Shown here: in pieces, positions 9,241 through 19,339 of the stretch | Layout of the letters: each line of letters opens with the position of its first letter | Numbering within the stretch: the stretch's first letter is position 1 | From: an uncultured Steroidobacter sp. | GTDB lineage: Bacteria; Pseudomonadota; Gammaproteobacteria; Steroidobacterales; Steroidobacteraceae | DNA: 64,000 bases | Direction: 5' to 3' | Assembly: GCA_937864115.1 (NCBI GenBank) | Contig: CALMII010000056.1 | Location: 1 to 64,000, forward strand | Position numbers and translations under genes: made by a program | The notes under the pieces: model-generated | Databases searched by the model: none | What the model saw: the letters and a program-made list of their open reading frames with translations, nothing else | Told to the model about the DNA's origin: nothing

Positions 9241-9266
9241 GGCTCGGGCCGCAAGGCTCGAGCCTT
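9241..9266 (+). terminator. intrinsic terminator after rplT
   Basis: GGCTCGGGCC and GGCTCGAGCC form a 10-bp stem with one wobble around GCAA, followed by TTTT. It may be partial, since pheST follows on the same strand. Confidence 0.8.
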
Positions 9267-9273
9267 TTCTGTT

Positions 9274-9329
9274 TGTGGGGCCGGCTTCAGCCGGCCTGCC
9301 GACAGAGACCGGCTAAAGCCGGTCCCACA
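9274..9329. repeat. REP/BIME-like palindrome, copy 1
   Basis: TGTGGG at the left and CCCACA at the right enclose two hairpins, GGCCGGCTTCAGCCGGCC and ACCGGCTAAAGCCGGT. This is a member of the dispersed family also at 23626, 31141, 37537, 45150 and 63153. It lies between the rplT terminator and pheS. Confidence 0.85.
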
Positions 9330-9362
9330 AAAAAAGAGAGCCGGAGCCCGGCGTCACTTTGC

Positions 9363-10391
9363 ATGACCGAACCGCAAAAAGATCTGCAAGCACTGGTTGA
9401 CGCCGCGCGGGCAGAGATCGCGGCCAGTACCTCCATTGAAAACCTCGAAACCATCCGCGTCCGTCTGCTGGGCAAGAAGGGCGAGATCACCGAGCAGCTC
9501 AAGGCGCTCGGCGCGATGCCGGCCGACGTCCGCAAGAGTGCGGGCGCAAAGATCAACGAAGCGAAGAATTCACTGAGCGCCGCGCTCGACGAGCGTCGCG
9601 CCGCACTCGAAGCCGGGAAGCTCGCCGAGCAGCTCGCGAGCGACGCCGTCGATGTCACGCTGCCGGGACGCGGCCAGACCAGCGGCGGACTGCATCCGGT
9701 GACGCGCGTGCGTCGCCGCATCGAGCAGATCTTCCGCAACGCCGGCTTCAGCATCGAAGACGGCCCCGAGATCGAAGACGAGTGGCACAACTTCGAAGCC
9801 CTCAACATCCCCGCCAATCATCCGGCGCGGGCGATGCACGACACGTTCTATTTCGGCGACGGCCGCCTGCTGCGCACGCACACCTCGCCGGTGCAGATCC
9901 GTGCGATGAAGGGTCGCCAGCCGCCGTTCCGCGTGATCGCGCCGGGTCGCGTGTATCGCAACGACTCCGACATGACGCACACGCCGATGTTTCACCAGGT
10001 CGAAGGGCTGGTGGTCGACGAGGGCATCACGTTCGCGAACCTGAAAGCCGTCCTGCACGGCTTCATGAAGGCGCTGTTCGAGAAAGACGTGAAGATGCGT
10101 CTGCGTCCGTCGTATTTCCCGTTCACCGAGCCGTCGGCGGAAGTGGATATTTCGTGCGTGTCCTGCGGCGGCAGCGGTTGCCGTGTGTGCAAGCAGACGG
10201 GCTGGGTCGAAGTCGCGGGTTGCGGGGTCGTTCATCCGAACGTGCTGCGCGCCGTGAATGTCGATCCGGAGCGTTACACGGGCTATGCGTTCGGCATGGG
10301 CATCGATCGTCTGACCATGCTCCGCTACAACGTGAACGACATCCGCCTGTATTTCGAAAACGACCTGCGCTTCCTCAAGCAGTTCGCCTGA
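9363..10391 (+). CDS. pheS: phenylalanyl-tRNA synthetase alpha subunit
   Basis: Catalytic subunit of the heterotetrameric PheRS. The 342 residues comprise an N-terminal coiled coil (about 1-90, LLGKKGEITEQLK), motif 1 and HPVTRVRRRIEQIF, motif 2 around VYRNDSDMTHTPMFHQ, and the C-terminal motif 3 GFGMGIDRL-like GMGIDRLTMLRY. I chose the ATG at 9363 because upstream sequence in frame is the rplT shadow and the REP element. pheT starts 12 bp after the stop. Confidence 0.95.
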   Translation: MTEPQKDLQALVDAARAEIAASTSIENLETIRVRLLGKKGEITEQLKALGAMPADVRKSAGAKINEAKNSLSAALDERRAALEAGKLAEQLASDAVDVTLPGRGQTSGGLHPVTRVRRRIEQIFRNAGFSIEDGPEIEDEWHNFEALNIPANHPARAMHDTFYFGDGRLLRTHTSPVQIRAMKGRQPPFRVIAPGRVYRNDSDMTHTPMFHQVEGLVVDEGITFANLKAVLHGFMKALFEKDVKMRLRPSYFPFTEPSAEVDISCVSCGGSGCRVCKQTGWVEVAGCGVVHPNVLRAVNVDPERYTGYAFGMGIDRLTMLRYNVNDIRLYFENDLRFLKQFA

Positions 10392-10403
10392 GGAATCGAA
10401 CCG

Positions 10404-12788
10404 ATGAAAATCAGTCTGCAATGGCTCCGCGATTGGGTCGACACCGGCGATGTCGTGCCGGCGCTGGCGCATGCGCTCACGATGGCGGGCCTGGAAATCG
10501 AGGGCATTCACCGCGCAGGTCCGGCATTGACCGGGATCGTGGTGGGAGAAATCCTCTCCATCGAAAAGCATCCTGACGCGGAGAAGCTCAATGTCTGTCG
10601 CGTCGGCACGGGTCGCGAAGAACTGCAGATCGTCTGCGGCGCGCCGAATGTCCGCGTCGGCATGAAGGCGCCGCTGGCGCAGATCGGCGCGAAGCTGCCG
10701 AACGGTGTCGAGATCAAGAAGGCGAAACTGCGCGGCGTCGAATCCAGCGGCATGCTGTGCTCGGCCCGCGAACTGGGCCTGAGCGAGGAGAGCAGCGGTC
10801 TGCTGGATCTGCCGTCGCATGTGACGACCGGACAGGATCTGGTCGCCGCGCTGCAGCTCGACGATACGATCCTGGAAGTGAATCTCACGCCGAATCGCGG
10901 CGATTGCATGAGCGTGGCCGGCGTCGCCCGCGAAGTTGCGGCCGCTCGCAGTACGCAACTCAAGGGTCCGACGATTGCGCCTGTCGCAGTGTCGATCCAG
11001 GACACCTTCCCCGTTCGTCTCGAAGCGACGGATGCCTGCCCGAAGTTCGCCGGCCGTGTGATTCGCGGCATCAACGTCGGGGCGAAGTCGCCGTGGTGGA
11101 TGCAGGAGCGGCTGCGTCGTGCCGGTTTGCGCCCCATCAGCGCCGTCGTCGACGTCACCAACTACGTGATGCTCGAACTCGGCCAGCCGATGCATGCCTA
11201 CGATCTGGCGCAGCTCAGCGGCGCCATCGTCGTGCGCAACGCGCGCCAGGGTGAAACGCTGAAGCTGCTCGATGGGCGCACGATCGAACTGACGCCCGAC
11301 GTCGCCATCATCGCGGATGAGAAAGGGCCGCTCGGCATGGCTGGCGTCATGGGCGGCGAGGATTCGGGCATCGGCGATGCGACGCAGGATGTCTTCCTCG
11401 AAGTCGCCTTCTTCCAGCCTGACGCCGTTGCCGGTCGCGGGCGCCGCTACGGCCTGATCACCGACGCGTCGCAGCGTTTCGAACGCGGCGTCGATCCGCA
11501 ATTGCAGGAGCGCGCCATCGAGCGTGCCACGCAACTGCTGCTCGAATGCGCCGGAGGGCAGGCGGGTCCGACGGTCGTGACGCGCCGCGAAGGTTTCCCC
11601 GCACCGCGAGCGGCCATCACGCTGCGCCACCGCCGTGTGCGTCACGTGCTCGGCGTGCAGATTCCGGACGACACGATTCTCGATTGCCTGCGTCACCTGG
11701 ACATGCAGATCGAAGCGGCGCCGGGCGATGATCTCAGGGCATCGTGGCTCGTGACGCCGCCGTCATGGCGTTTCGACCTGAGCATCGAAGAGGACCTGAT
11801 CGAGGAAGTCGCCCGACTCTACGGATTCGACAACATTCCCGAGCAGGATGCCGCCGGCGACCAGACCATTCATCCATGGACGGAAACGCGCGTCCGCAAC
11901 GAGCGCGCAGCCGATCTGCTGGTGGATCGCGGTTACAGCGAGGCGATCAGCTACACATTCACCGACGCTGCGTGGCAGTCGATCCTGTTCGCTGACAAGG
12001 CGCTGGCGTTGTCGAATCCGATCTCTGCGGAACTCGCCGTCATGCGCGTGTCGCTGTGGCCGGGCCTGATTCAGGCCGCACGCGAGAACCAGCGTCGCCA
12101 GCAATCGCGCATCCGGCTGTTCGAGATCGGTCGACGCTTTGCGCCGGGCAATGGCGATGAAACAGAAATGATTGCGGGCCTCGCATCCGGAACCGCGTTG
12201 GCCGAGCAGTGGGGCGCGGAGGCCGCGAAGATCGACTTCTTCGATGTGAAGGCCGATGTCGAAGCGCTGCTGGCGTTGTCCGGAAGCGCCGATGAATTCC
12301 GCTTCAAAGCAGAGAAGCATCCGGCGCTGCATCCGGGGCAGTCCGCGCGCATCTACCGCGGCGATCGGCCCGTGGGCTGGATCGGCGCGCTGCACCCTCA
12401 GCACCTGAAGGCTCTGGATTTGACATATCCGCCGATCGTGTTCGAACTCGAAGCGTCGCTCGCGCTCGCCGCGCGCGTGCCGGAGTTCCGCGAGATTTCC
12501 AAATACCCGGCCATTCGGCGCGATGTTGCGGTGATCGTCGATGAAGCGACCGAGGTCGATGCGATCGGCGCAGTGATTCGTGCGAGTGCCGGTGCGCTGT
12601 TGACCGACTTGACAGTCCTGTCCGTGTATCGCGGCAAGCAGTTCGAGAAAGGCAAGAAAAGCATAGCCTTAGGTCTGCAATTGCAGGATACTTCCCGCAC
12701 CCTGACAGACCACGATGCCGATGCAATCGTGGCGCAGGTGGTGGACCATCTGGCTCGCCAGCTCAACGCCACGATACGAGACAAATAA
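10404..12788 (+). CDS. pheT: phenylalanyl-tRNA synthetase beta subunit
   Basis: The large PheRS subunit, with editing and tRNA binding. The 794 residues show an N-terminal start MKISLQWLRDWVD, an EMAP-type tRNA-binding domain (about 40-150), B3/B4 editing domain, B5 domain (ITLRHRRVRHVLG), the pseudo-catalytic core, and a C-terminal ferredoxin-like anticodon-binding domain containing RRDVAVIVDE. Full length for a bacterial PheT. It forms one unit with pheS upstream and ihfA 2 bp downstream. Confidence 0.96.
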   Translation: MKISLQWLRDWVDTGDVVPALAHALTMAGLEIEGIHRAGPALTGIVVGEILSIEKHPDAEKLNVCRVGTGREELQIVCGAPNVRVGMKAPLAQIGAKLPNGVEIKKAKLRGVESSGMLCSARELGLSEESSGLLDLPSHVTTGQDLVAALQLDDTILEVNLTPNRGDCMSVAGVAREVAAARSTQLKGPTIAPVAVSIQDTFPVRLEATDACPKFAGRVIRGINVGAKSPWWMQERLRRAGLRPISAVVDVTNYVMLELGQPMHAYDLAQLSGAIVVRNARQGETLKLLDGRTIELTPDVAIIADEKGPLGMAGVMGGEDSGIGDATQDVFLEVAFFQPDAVAGRGRRYGLITDASQRFERGVDPQLQERAIERATQLLLECAGGQAGPTVVTRREGFPAPRAAITLRHRRVRHVLGVQIPDDTILDCLRHLDMQIEAAPGDDLRASWLVTPPSWRFDLSIEEDLIEEVARLYGFDNIPEQDAAGDQTIHPWTETRVRNERAADLLVDRGYSEAISYTFTDAAWQSILFADKALALSNPISAELAVMRVSLWPGLIQAARENQRRQQSRIRLFEIGRRFAPGNGDETEMIAGLASGTALAEQWGAEAAKIDFFDVKADVEALLALSGSADEFRFKAEKHPALHPGQSARIYRGDRPVGWIGALHPQHLKALDLTYPPIVFELEASLALAARVPEFREISKYPAIRRDVAVIVDEATEVDAIGAVIRASAGALLTDLTVLSVYRGKQFEKGKKSIALGLQLQDTSRTLTDHDADAIVAQVVDHLARQLNATIRDK

Positions 12789-12790
12789 AC

Positions 12791-13090
12791 ATGGCTCTCA
12801 CGAAGGCTGAGATCGCGGAAGCGTTATTCGATCAATTGGGGCTCAACAAGCGCGAAGCCCGTGAACTCGTGGATCTGTTCTTCGAGGAGCTGCGCGCGTC
12901 GTTGTCGAATGGGGAGCAGGTGAAGCTGTCCGGCTTCGGGAATTTCGATCTTCGTGACAAGAATCAGCGGCCCGGTCGCAATCCCAAGACAGGCGAGGAG
13001 ATTCCCATCAGCGCCCGTCGTGTGGTCACATTCCGTCCGGGACAAAAACTAAAGGCACGAGTCGAGGCCTATGCTGGAAGCAGGCAATAA
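12791..13090 (+). CDS. ihfA: integration host factor alpha subunit
   Basis: IHF-alpha bends DNA sharply with IHF-beta and acts in recombination, replication and transcription. The 99 residues contain MALTKAEIAEALF, GFGNFDLRDKNQRPGRNPKTG and the beta-arm region IPISARRVVTFRPGQKLK with the proline of the intercalating tip. Immediately behind pheT, as in other gammaproteobacteria. Its last 20 bp overlap the start of the MerR-family gene. Confidence 0.95.
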   Translation: MALTKAEIAEALFDQLGLNKREARELVDLFFEELRASLSNGEQVKLSGFGNFDLRDKNQRPGRNPKTGEEIPISARRVVTFRPGQKLKARVEAYAGSRQ

Positions 13091-13427
13091 CAGCGAACTC
13101 CCCGCGATCCCTGGCAAACGCTACTTCACCATCGGTGAAGTGAGCGAGCTGTGCGGCGTCAAGCCGCATGTGCTGCGCTACTGGGAGCAGGAATTTCCGC
13201 AGCTCAAGCCGGTGAAGCGCCGCGGCAACCGTCGCTATTACCAGCGCCAGGACGTGCTGGTGATCCGCCAGATCCGCAGTCTTCTGTACGAACAGGGCTT
13301 CACCATCGGCGGCGCGCGCAATCGCCTGCAGGGTGACGAAGCGCGCGACGACGTGTCGCAGGCGCAGCAGATCGTGCGTCAGATCCGCACGGAGCTGGAA
13401 GAAATCCTGCGGATCCTGCGCCGCTGA
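13071..13427 (+). CDS. MerR-family transcriptional regulator
   Basis: A small cytoplasmic regulator of 118 residues. The N-terminal MerR helix-turn-helix is clear: YFTIGEVSELCGVKPHVLRYWEQEFPQ, then RGNRRYYQRQDVLVIRQIRSLLYEQG. The C-terminal part is a short dimerisation helix with no metal-binding cysteine cluster. This gene regularly follows ihfA and precedes tRNA-Pro in gammaproteobacteria, but its targets are not known. It overlaps ihfA by 20 bp, which implies coupled translation. Confidence 0.88.
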   Translation: MLEAGNNSELPAIPGKRYFTIGEVSELCGVKPHVLRYWEQEFPQLKPVKRRGNRRYYQRQDVLVIRQIRSLLYEQGFTIGGARNRLQGDEARDDVSQAQQIVRQIRTELEEILRILRR

Positions 13428-13486
13428 GTTTTCCCCAAAGCCTGTAGCCCGCAGGCATCTTCGAGTATGATTCGCCGCCTTCCGGT

Positions 13487-13563
<77 letters not shown>

Positions 13564-13723
13564 ATCTTCTCTTCGGATGACTCAGCCTCTGGCTGAACGC
13601 AGCATCCGGGCCTCCAGAAAAGAACACATACGGGCGTTGCTGCAATCCGCTAAATTAGCGCCCGCTTCTGGACTTGTGGCGCATGGAAGCCGCTCGATCT
13701 GCAGCTTTTCAGGCGAAACCACG

Positions 13724-15700
13724 TTGTCCCATATCCCTGCTCACCGGATCTGTTCCTGGGCAGCGCCGATTCATCGGTGGCTGTGGGCAATCACGTCCGT
13801 GCTGCTTGCGCAGGCGGGACTGGCTGCGGAAGTTGCACCGCACCCCGCGCAGGCGATCGTCGATGAAGCCTCCGTCGCGATGCGAACGGATCCCGAGGCC
13901 AGTCGTCGCGATGCCGAACAGGCGCTCGACATCCTGAAGCGCCGTCCCGACGCCGACATAGAAATCCGCGCGCGCCTGATCCTTTGCGACTATCAGTCCG
14001 AGCGCGATACCGCCGCGGCCGAGGAACAGATCCGGCTCATTGGCGGGCTGCTGTTTCAATCGCGGCGTGCCGGGCTGCGCGCCGGCATGTTCGACTGCCA
14101 GGGGCAGATCGCCGAGACGGCCGGCAACAATGACAAGGCGCTCGAGAATTACGAACGCGCGGTGACGCTGGCCAGCGATGCGAACGACGAGGAAATGCTC
14201 GCCGCGGCCCTGTTCTCGCGCGGCTATCTGCTGGGGCTGCAGGGTCAGTACGCGGCCGGTCTGGCGGATCTGCGGCGCGCGCAGGGCCTCTACGAAAGAC
14301 TGCATCTGTCGCAGCACGCGCTCACTGCGCTGAATGGCATTGCCATCCTCTACAACCGGATGGGCGATTACGAACAGGCGCGGCACATGTACAGCCTGGC
14401 GCTCAAGGCGCAGCGCGATGCGAAGCTGCTGCGCGAACAGGCGGTGACGCTCCACAATCTGGGCCGCGCGCAGGAAAACCTGAGCCAGTGGCCGGGTGCC
14501 CGCGAGTCGTTCCAGGAATCCCTCGAACTCAGCCGCCAGCTCAGCTATGTGCGCGGCGAGGCGTACGCGCTGCGCGGGCTCGCGGCCGTCGAGAACGGAT
14601 TGTCGAATCCCAAGGCGGCGCTGGAGATCCTGCAGCGAGCCGAGGAACTGCAGAAGGAAACGCCCGACGCGCGGCTCGAAGCCCAGATCAATCTGGCGCG
14701 CGGCATCGCCCTGCATCAGTTGAAGCGCTTGCCGGAAAGCGTGGCTGCGCTCGAGGATGCGCTGCAGGTGTTCCGCCAGGCCGCCTCCTTGAGCGAACTG
14801 CGTACCACCTACAGCGAGCTGGCGACGACGTACTCCGAGATGGGCAACTGGCGCGCCGGCTACGGCTTTCTCGACAAGGCTGCCGAGGTTTCCGAGCGCC
14901 GGTATCTGAACCAGATCGATCAGCGGTTCGCGACGCTCAAGATCGAATTCGACACCGTTGCCAAGGAAAAGGAGAACGCGCTGCTGCTGCGCGAGAACCA
15001 GGCGAACGAAAAGGCGCTGGCCCAGGAACGTCGTGCGCGCACGCTGCAGGCTGCAGTCATCGTGCTGGTCGTGGTGCTGGCGGCAGTGCTGCTCGTGCTC
15101 GCGCTGCATCAGCGGCGCATGTCGTTGCGCATGCGCTCGCTGGCCATGACCGACGAGTTGACGGGTGTGCCCAACCGCCGCGCGGTGCTCGGCCGGCTGG
15201 AGTCGGCGCTGTCGCAGAGTGCGGGCGGACCGTGCTCGATGCTCATCATCGATATCGATCACTTCAAGAGCATCAACGATCAGCACGGTCATGCCGAAGG
15301 CGATGCGGCCTTGAAGCTGGTGGCGGCAACGCTGCGCGACGCGGTCAGGGCGCCGGGTTTCGTCGGTCGCCTCGGCGGCGAGGAATTCGTCGCCGTACTG
15401 CCGTCGATGGGCAACGAGGCCGCGTGCGAAATTGCCGAGACGATCCGCTGCGGCGTCATGGCTATCGATTCGCTGCCGTGGCTCGGCGAACGCCGCATCA
15501 CCGTGAGCGTCGGCGTGACCACGTGCGCCGATACGAAGACGACCGCGGGCGGCATGCTGCATTCCGCGGATCAGGCGCTGTACGAAGCGAAGCGCGATGG
15601 CAGGAACTGTGTGAAGGTCCATCCGAGGCCCGCGAGCCACGAAGCCGCCGCAGTGCCGGCCGCGCCATCGGGCTCTGCCGCGCAGGTGGGATTTGCCTGA
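13724..15700 (+). CDS. TPR-containing diguanylate cyclase (GGDEF) sensor
   Basis: A predicted inner-membrane enzyme that makes cyclic di-GMP in response to a periplasmic signal. A signal-peptide-like segment (WLWAITSVLLAQAGLAA) is followed by some 380 residues of tetratricopeptide repeats, a short coiled coil, one transmembrane helix at about 441-462 (VIVLVVVLAAVLLVLAL) and a GGDEF domain with GGEEF near 549-553, the active form. The start is uncertain: the frame is open back into tRNA-Pro. I chose TTG 13724 because it puts the signal peptide near the N-terminus; ATG 13577 and GTG 13676 are alternatives. No ligand can be inferred. Confidence 0.82.
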   Translation: MSHIPAHRICSWAAPIHRWLWAITSVLLAQAGLAAEVAPHPAQAIVDEASVAMRTDPEASRRDAEQALDILKRRPDADIEIRARLILCDYQSERDTAAAEEQIRLIGGLLFQSRRAGLRAGMFDCQGQIAETAGNNDKALENYERAVTLASDANDEEMLAAALFSRGYLLGLQGQYAAGLADLRRAQGLYERLHLSQHALTALNGIAILYNRMGDYEQARHMYSLALKAQRDAKLLREQAVTLHNLGRAQENLSQWPGARESFQESLELSRQLSYVRGEAYALRGLAAVENGLSNPKAALEILQRAEELQKETPDARLEAQINLARGIALHQLKRLPESVAALEDALQVFRQAASLSELRTTYSELATTYSEMGNWRAGYGFLDKAAEVSERRYLNQIDQRFATLKIEFDTVAKEKENALLLRENQANEKALAQERRARTLQAAVIVLVVVLAAVLLVLALHQRRMSLRMRSLAMTDELTGVPNRRAVLGRLESALSQSAGGPCSMLIIDIDHFKSINDQHGHAEGDAALKLVAATLRDAVRAPGFVGRLGGEEFVAVLPSMGNEAACEIAETIRCGVMAIDSLPWLGERRITVSVGVTTCADTKTTAGGMLHSADQALYEAKRDGRNCVKVHPRPASHEAAAVPAAPSGSAAQVGFA

Positions 15701-15721
15701 CGCCTGTGGAACAGGCAGGTC

Positions 15722-18700
15722 ATGACCGACCGCTGGCAGTTCTGGATCGATCGCGGCGGCACGTTCACTGATGTGATCGCGCGCACGCCGCGCGGACAAC
15801 TCCTCACCCGCAAGCTGCTCTCCGAGAATCCCGAGCGTTATCGGGATGCGGCCGTGCAGGGCATTCGCGAGTTGCTCGGCGTCGATGCGGAGGATCCGAT
15901 TCCCGCGGCGGCCATCGATTGCGTTCGCATGGGTACGACGGTGGCGACGAATGCGCTGCTCGAGCGCAAGGGCGACCGCACGCTGCTCGTCGTGACGCGG
16001 GGATTTGCCGATGCGCTGCGCATCGGCTATCAGCACCGGCCGAAACTGTTCGTCCGGCATATCGTGCTGCCATCGATGCTTCATGAAGCGGTCGTCGAGG
16101 TCGACGAACGGCTGGACGCGCACGGCAACGTCGTGCGCGCACTCGATCTGGAAGCGGCGCGCGAGCAGTTCAGAATCGCGGCAGACAAGGGCATCCGCAG
16201 CTGCGCCGTCGTGCTCATGCACGGCTATCGGTTTCCCGCGCATGAACAACAGCTCGCAGAACTGGCGCGCGAAGCCGGATTCACGCAGGTGTCGACTTCG
16301 CATCAGGCCAGTGCGCTGATGAAGTTCGTCGCGCGCGGCGACACGACGGTCGTCGATGCGTATCTCTCGCCGGTGCTGCGACGCTACGTCGACCAGGTTG
16401 CCCGCGAACTGCCCGGCGTCAAACTGCAGTTCATGCAGTCTTCCGGCGGTCTCGTCGACGCGCGGCAGTTTCAAGGCAAGGACGCGATCGTGTCCGGACC
16501 GGCGGGCGGCATCGTCGGAGCGGCCCGCGCATCGCTGGCCGCGGGCTTCGACCGCATCATCGGCTTCGACATGGGCGGCACGTCGACGGACGTGACTCAC
16601 TTCGCCGGCGAGTACGAACGTGTCTTCGATGCCGAGATCGCGGGCGTGCGGCTGCGGGCGCCGTTGCTGCAGATCCATACGGTCGCGGCGGGCGGCGGCT
16701 CCATCTGTCGTTTCGATGGCGTGCGATTGCGCGTCGGCCCGGAATCCGCCGGCGCGAATCCCGGCCCGGCCGCGTATCGCCGCGGCGGTCCGTTGACGGT
16801 CACCGACTGCAACGTGCTGCTCGGCAAGCTGCAGCCCGATCTGTTTCCGCTTCTGTTCGGCGAGCGCGGCGATCTGCCGCTCGATGCACAGGCGGTGTGC
16901 GATGGGTTTGCGGAACTGGCCGCGGACATCGCCAAAGTCACGGGACAGACACACGAACCGGAGGCGCTCGCCGCCGGCTGCATCCGCATCGCCGTGGAGA
17001 ACATGGCGAATGCCATCAAGAAGATCTCCGTGCAGCGCGGTTACGACGTGACGAACTATGCGCTGACCTGCTTCGGCGGCGCCGCGGGCCAGCACGCCTG
17101 TCTCGTGGCGGATGCGCTCGGGATGCAGACGGTCTTCATGCATCCGCTGGCCGGCGTGCTCTCGGCATACGGCATCGGGCTGGCGGACGTCATCGTGCTG
17201 AAACAGCACGCAATGGAAGCTGCCTTGTCGCGGGACAGCCTGGCAGAGGCGGGCGGCGCACTCGACATTCTCGAACGGCAGGGATGTCACGAGCTGCAAC
17301 AGCAGGGCGTCGCCGGCAGTGCCATCCGTACGGTGCGGCGGCTCGCGGTGAAATACGAAGGCACGGACAGCGCGCTGCAACTGTCTGCACCGACTGCTGC
17401 GGACGATGCGGCAGTGACGGAAGTCCGCGCCGCATTCGAGGCGCAATATCGGACGCGCTATGGGTTTCTCATGACGGCTCGCGGCCTCGTGATCGAATCC
17501 GTTTCGGTGGAGGCGGCCGGCGTCAGCGACACGGAAGTCAGCGCAGTCGATCAAGCCCGTCGGCGCAGCGGACCGCTACAGCCGATCGCGTATCGTCCCG
17601 TCTATCTGGACGACCATTGCCAGCCAGTGCCGTTCTTCGATCGCGATGCACTGCAGGCGGACGACATCATCGACGGCCCCGCAGTCATTCGCGAACCGAA
17701 CACCACTACGGTTGTCGAGACGGGCTGGCGCGCCGAAGTGACGCAGCAGAACTGCATCGTGATGCGCAGGCTGCAACCGCTGCAGCGCGAGAAGGCCATC
17801 GGCACGCAGGCCGATCCCATCCTGCTCGAAGTCTTCAACAATCTGTTCATGTCGATCGCCGAACAGATGGGCGTGGCGCTGGCGAACACGGCCACGTCGG
17901 TCAATATCAAGGAACGACTCGATTTCTCCTGCGCGCTGTTCGATGGCGACGGCCTGTTGATCGCCAATGCGCCGCACATGCCGGTGCATCTCGGGTCCAT
18001 GGGCGAATCGGTGCAGGAAATCCTGCAACGTCGCGCCGGGGCCATGATTCCAGGCGACGTATTCGTGCTCAATGCGCCGTACGCCGGCGGCACGCATCTG
18101 CCGGACGTCACGGTCGTGATGCCGGTCTTCTTGCGGGGAACGCCGACGCCGGCGTTCTTCGTCGCCGCGCGTGGGCATCACGGGGATATCGGCGGGCTCA
18201 CGCCGGGCTCCATGCCGTCGAACTCGATGCACATCGACGAGGAGGGCGTGCTGCTCGACAACGTGCAACTCGTTGCCGGCGGCCGCTTTCTCGAAGCCGA
18301 GATCCGGAAGCTGTTGTCATCGGGCCGGTATCCGGCACGCAACGTCGAACAGAATCTCGCAGACCTGCGGGCGCAGGTCGCGGCCTGCCAGAAGGGCAGT
18401 GCCGAGTTGCAGGCAATGGTGGATCAGTACGGCCTCGAAGTCGTGCTGGCCTACATGAATCACGTGCAACGCAATGCGGAGGAAGCCGTGCGTCGCGCAA
18501 TCGATTCACTGCGCGATGGTGAGTATTCGTGCGAGATGGACAGCGGCGCCCGGATCAGCGTCGCCATTCGCATAGACAAGATGCGTCGTGAGGCGACGAT
18601 CGATTTCACCGGCACGAGCGCGCAGCGCGCCGACAATTTCAATGCACCGCGCTCCGTGATACGAGCCGCGGTGCTGTACGTCTTCCGCACCTTGGTGGAC

Positions 18701-19339
18701 GACGAGATCCCGATGAACGCCGGCTGTCTCGTGCCGCTGCGCCTGATCGTGCCGGAGGGCACGATGCTGAATCCGCGCTATCCCGCGGCCGTCGTCGCGG
18801 GAAACGTCGAAACCTCGCAGATGATCACCGATTGCCTGTACGGCGCGCTCGGCGTACTCGCGGCGAGCCAGGGCACGATGAACAATTTCACCTTCGGCAA
18901 TGAGCGTCACCAGTACTACGAAACCATCAGCGGCGGTTCCGGCGCCGGTCCGGATTTCGATGGTACTGACGCAGTGCAGACGCACATGACCAACTCGCGT
19001 CTCACCGATCCCGAAGTACTGGAATGGCGCTTTCCGGTGCGACTCGACGCGTTCTCGATTCGTCGCGGTTCCGGCGGCGCGGGCAGGCATCGCGGTGGCG
19101 ACGGTGTCGAGCGACGGATCCGCTTTCTGGAGCCGATGACTGCGGTGTTGCTGGCCAACCGGCGGCGAGTCGCACCGTTCGGACTCGAAGGCGGCGCTGC
19201 CGCCGCAGCCGGCCGCAACTGGATCGAGCGGGCGGACGGCGCGCGCGAGGAGTTCGGCGCGACTCACGAAGCGCAGGTGCAAACGGACGATGTCTTCGTC
19301 ATCCAGACGCCGGGCGGTGGAGGCTTCGGATGCAAGTAA
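15722..19339 (+). CDS. 5-oxoprolinase (ATP-dependent), HyuA-HyuB fusion
   Basis: Predicted to open 5-oxo-L-proline to glutamate with ATP in the cytoplasm. The 1205 residues combine a HyuA-like half (RGGTFTDVIAR at 10-20, then SGPAGGIVGAARAS and GFDMGGTSTDV of the actin-like ATPase fold) with a HyuB-like half from about 700 (DPILLEVFNNLFMSIAEQMG, NAPYAGGTHLPDVT). One-chain oxoprolinases have this length and order; hydantoinases usually use two separate chains. The gene overlaps a transporter gene by 10 bp, suggesting uptake and hydrolysis of one substrate. Hydantoin or another cyclic amide cannot be excluded. Confidence 0.85.
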   Translation: MTDRWQFWIDRGGTFTDVIARTPRGQLLTRKLLSENPERYRDAAVQGIRELLGVDAEDPIPAAAIDCVRMGTTVATNALLERKGDRTLLVVTRGFADALRIGYQHRPKLFVRHIVLPSMLHEAVVEVDERLDAHGNVVRALDLEAAREQFRIAADKGIRSCAVVLMHGYRFPAHEQQLAELAREAGFTQVSTSHQASALMKFVARGDTTVVDAYLSPVLRRYVDQVARELPGVKLQFMQSSGGLVDARQFQGKDAIVSGPAGGIVGAARASLAAGFDRIIGFDMGGTSTDVTHFAGEYERVFDAEIAGVRLRAPLLQIHTVAAGGGSICRFDGVRLRVGPESAGANPGPAAYRRGGPLTVTDCNVLLGKLQPDLFPLLFGERGDLPLDAQAVCDGFAELAADIAKVTGQTHEPEALAAGCIRIAVENMANAIKKISVQRGYDVTNYALTCFGGAAGQHACLVADALGMQTVFMHPLAGVLSAYGIGLADVIVLKQHAMEAALSRDSLAEAGGALDILERQGCHELQQQGVAGSAIRTVRRLAVKYEGTDSALQLSAPTAADDAAVTEVRAAFEAQYRTRYGFLMTARGLVIESVSVEAAGVSDTEVSAVDQARRRSGPLQPIAYRPVYLDDHCQPVPFFDRDALQADDIIDGPAVIREPNTTTVVETGWRAEVTQQNCIVMRRLQPLQREKAIGTQADPILLEVFNNLFMSIAEQMGVALANTATSVNIKERLDFSCALFDGDGLLIANAPHMPVHLGSMGESVQEILQRRAGAMIPGDVFVLNAPYAGGTHLPDVTVVMPVFLRGTPTPAFFVAARGHHGDIGGLTPGSMPSNSMHIDEEGVLLDNVQLVAGGRFLEAEIRKLLSSGRYPARNVEQNLADLRAQVAACQKGSAELQAMVDQYGLEVVLAYMNHVQRNAEEAVRRAIDSLRDGEYSCEMDSGARISVAIRIDKMRREATIDFTGTSAQRADNFNAPRSVIRAAVLYVFRTLVDDEIPMNAGCLVPLRLIVPEGTMLNPRYPAAVVAGNVETSQMITDCLYGALGVLAASQGTMNNFTFGNERHQYYETISGGSGAGPDFDGTDAVQTHMTNSRLTDPEVLEWRFPVRLDAFSIRRGSGGAGRHRGGDGVERRIRFLEPMTAVLLANRRRVAPFGLEGGAAAAAGRNWIERADGAREEFGATHEAQVQTDDVFVIQTPGGGGFGCK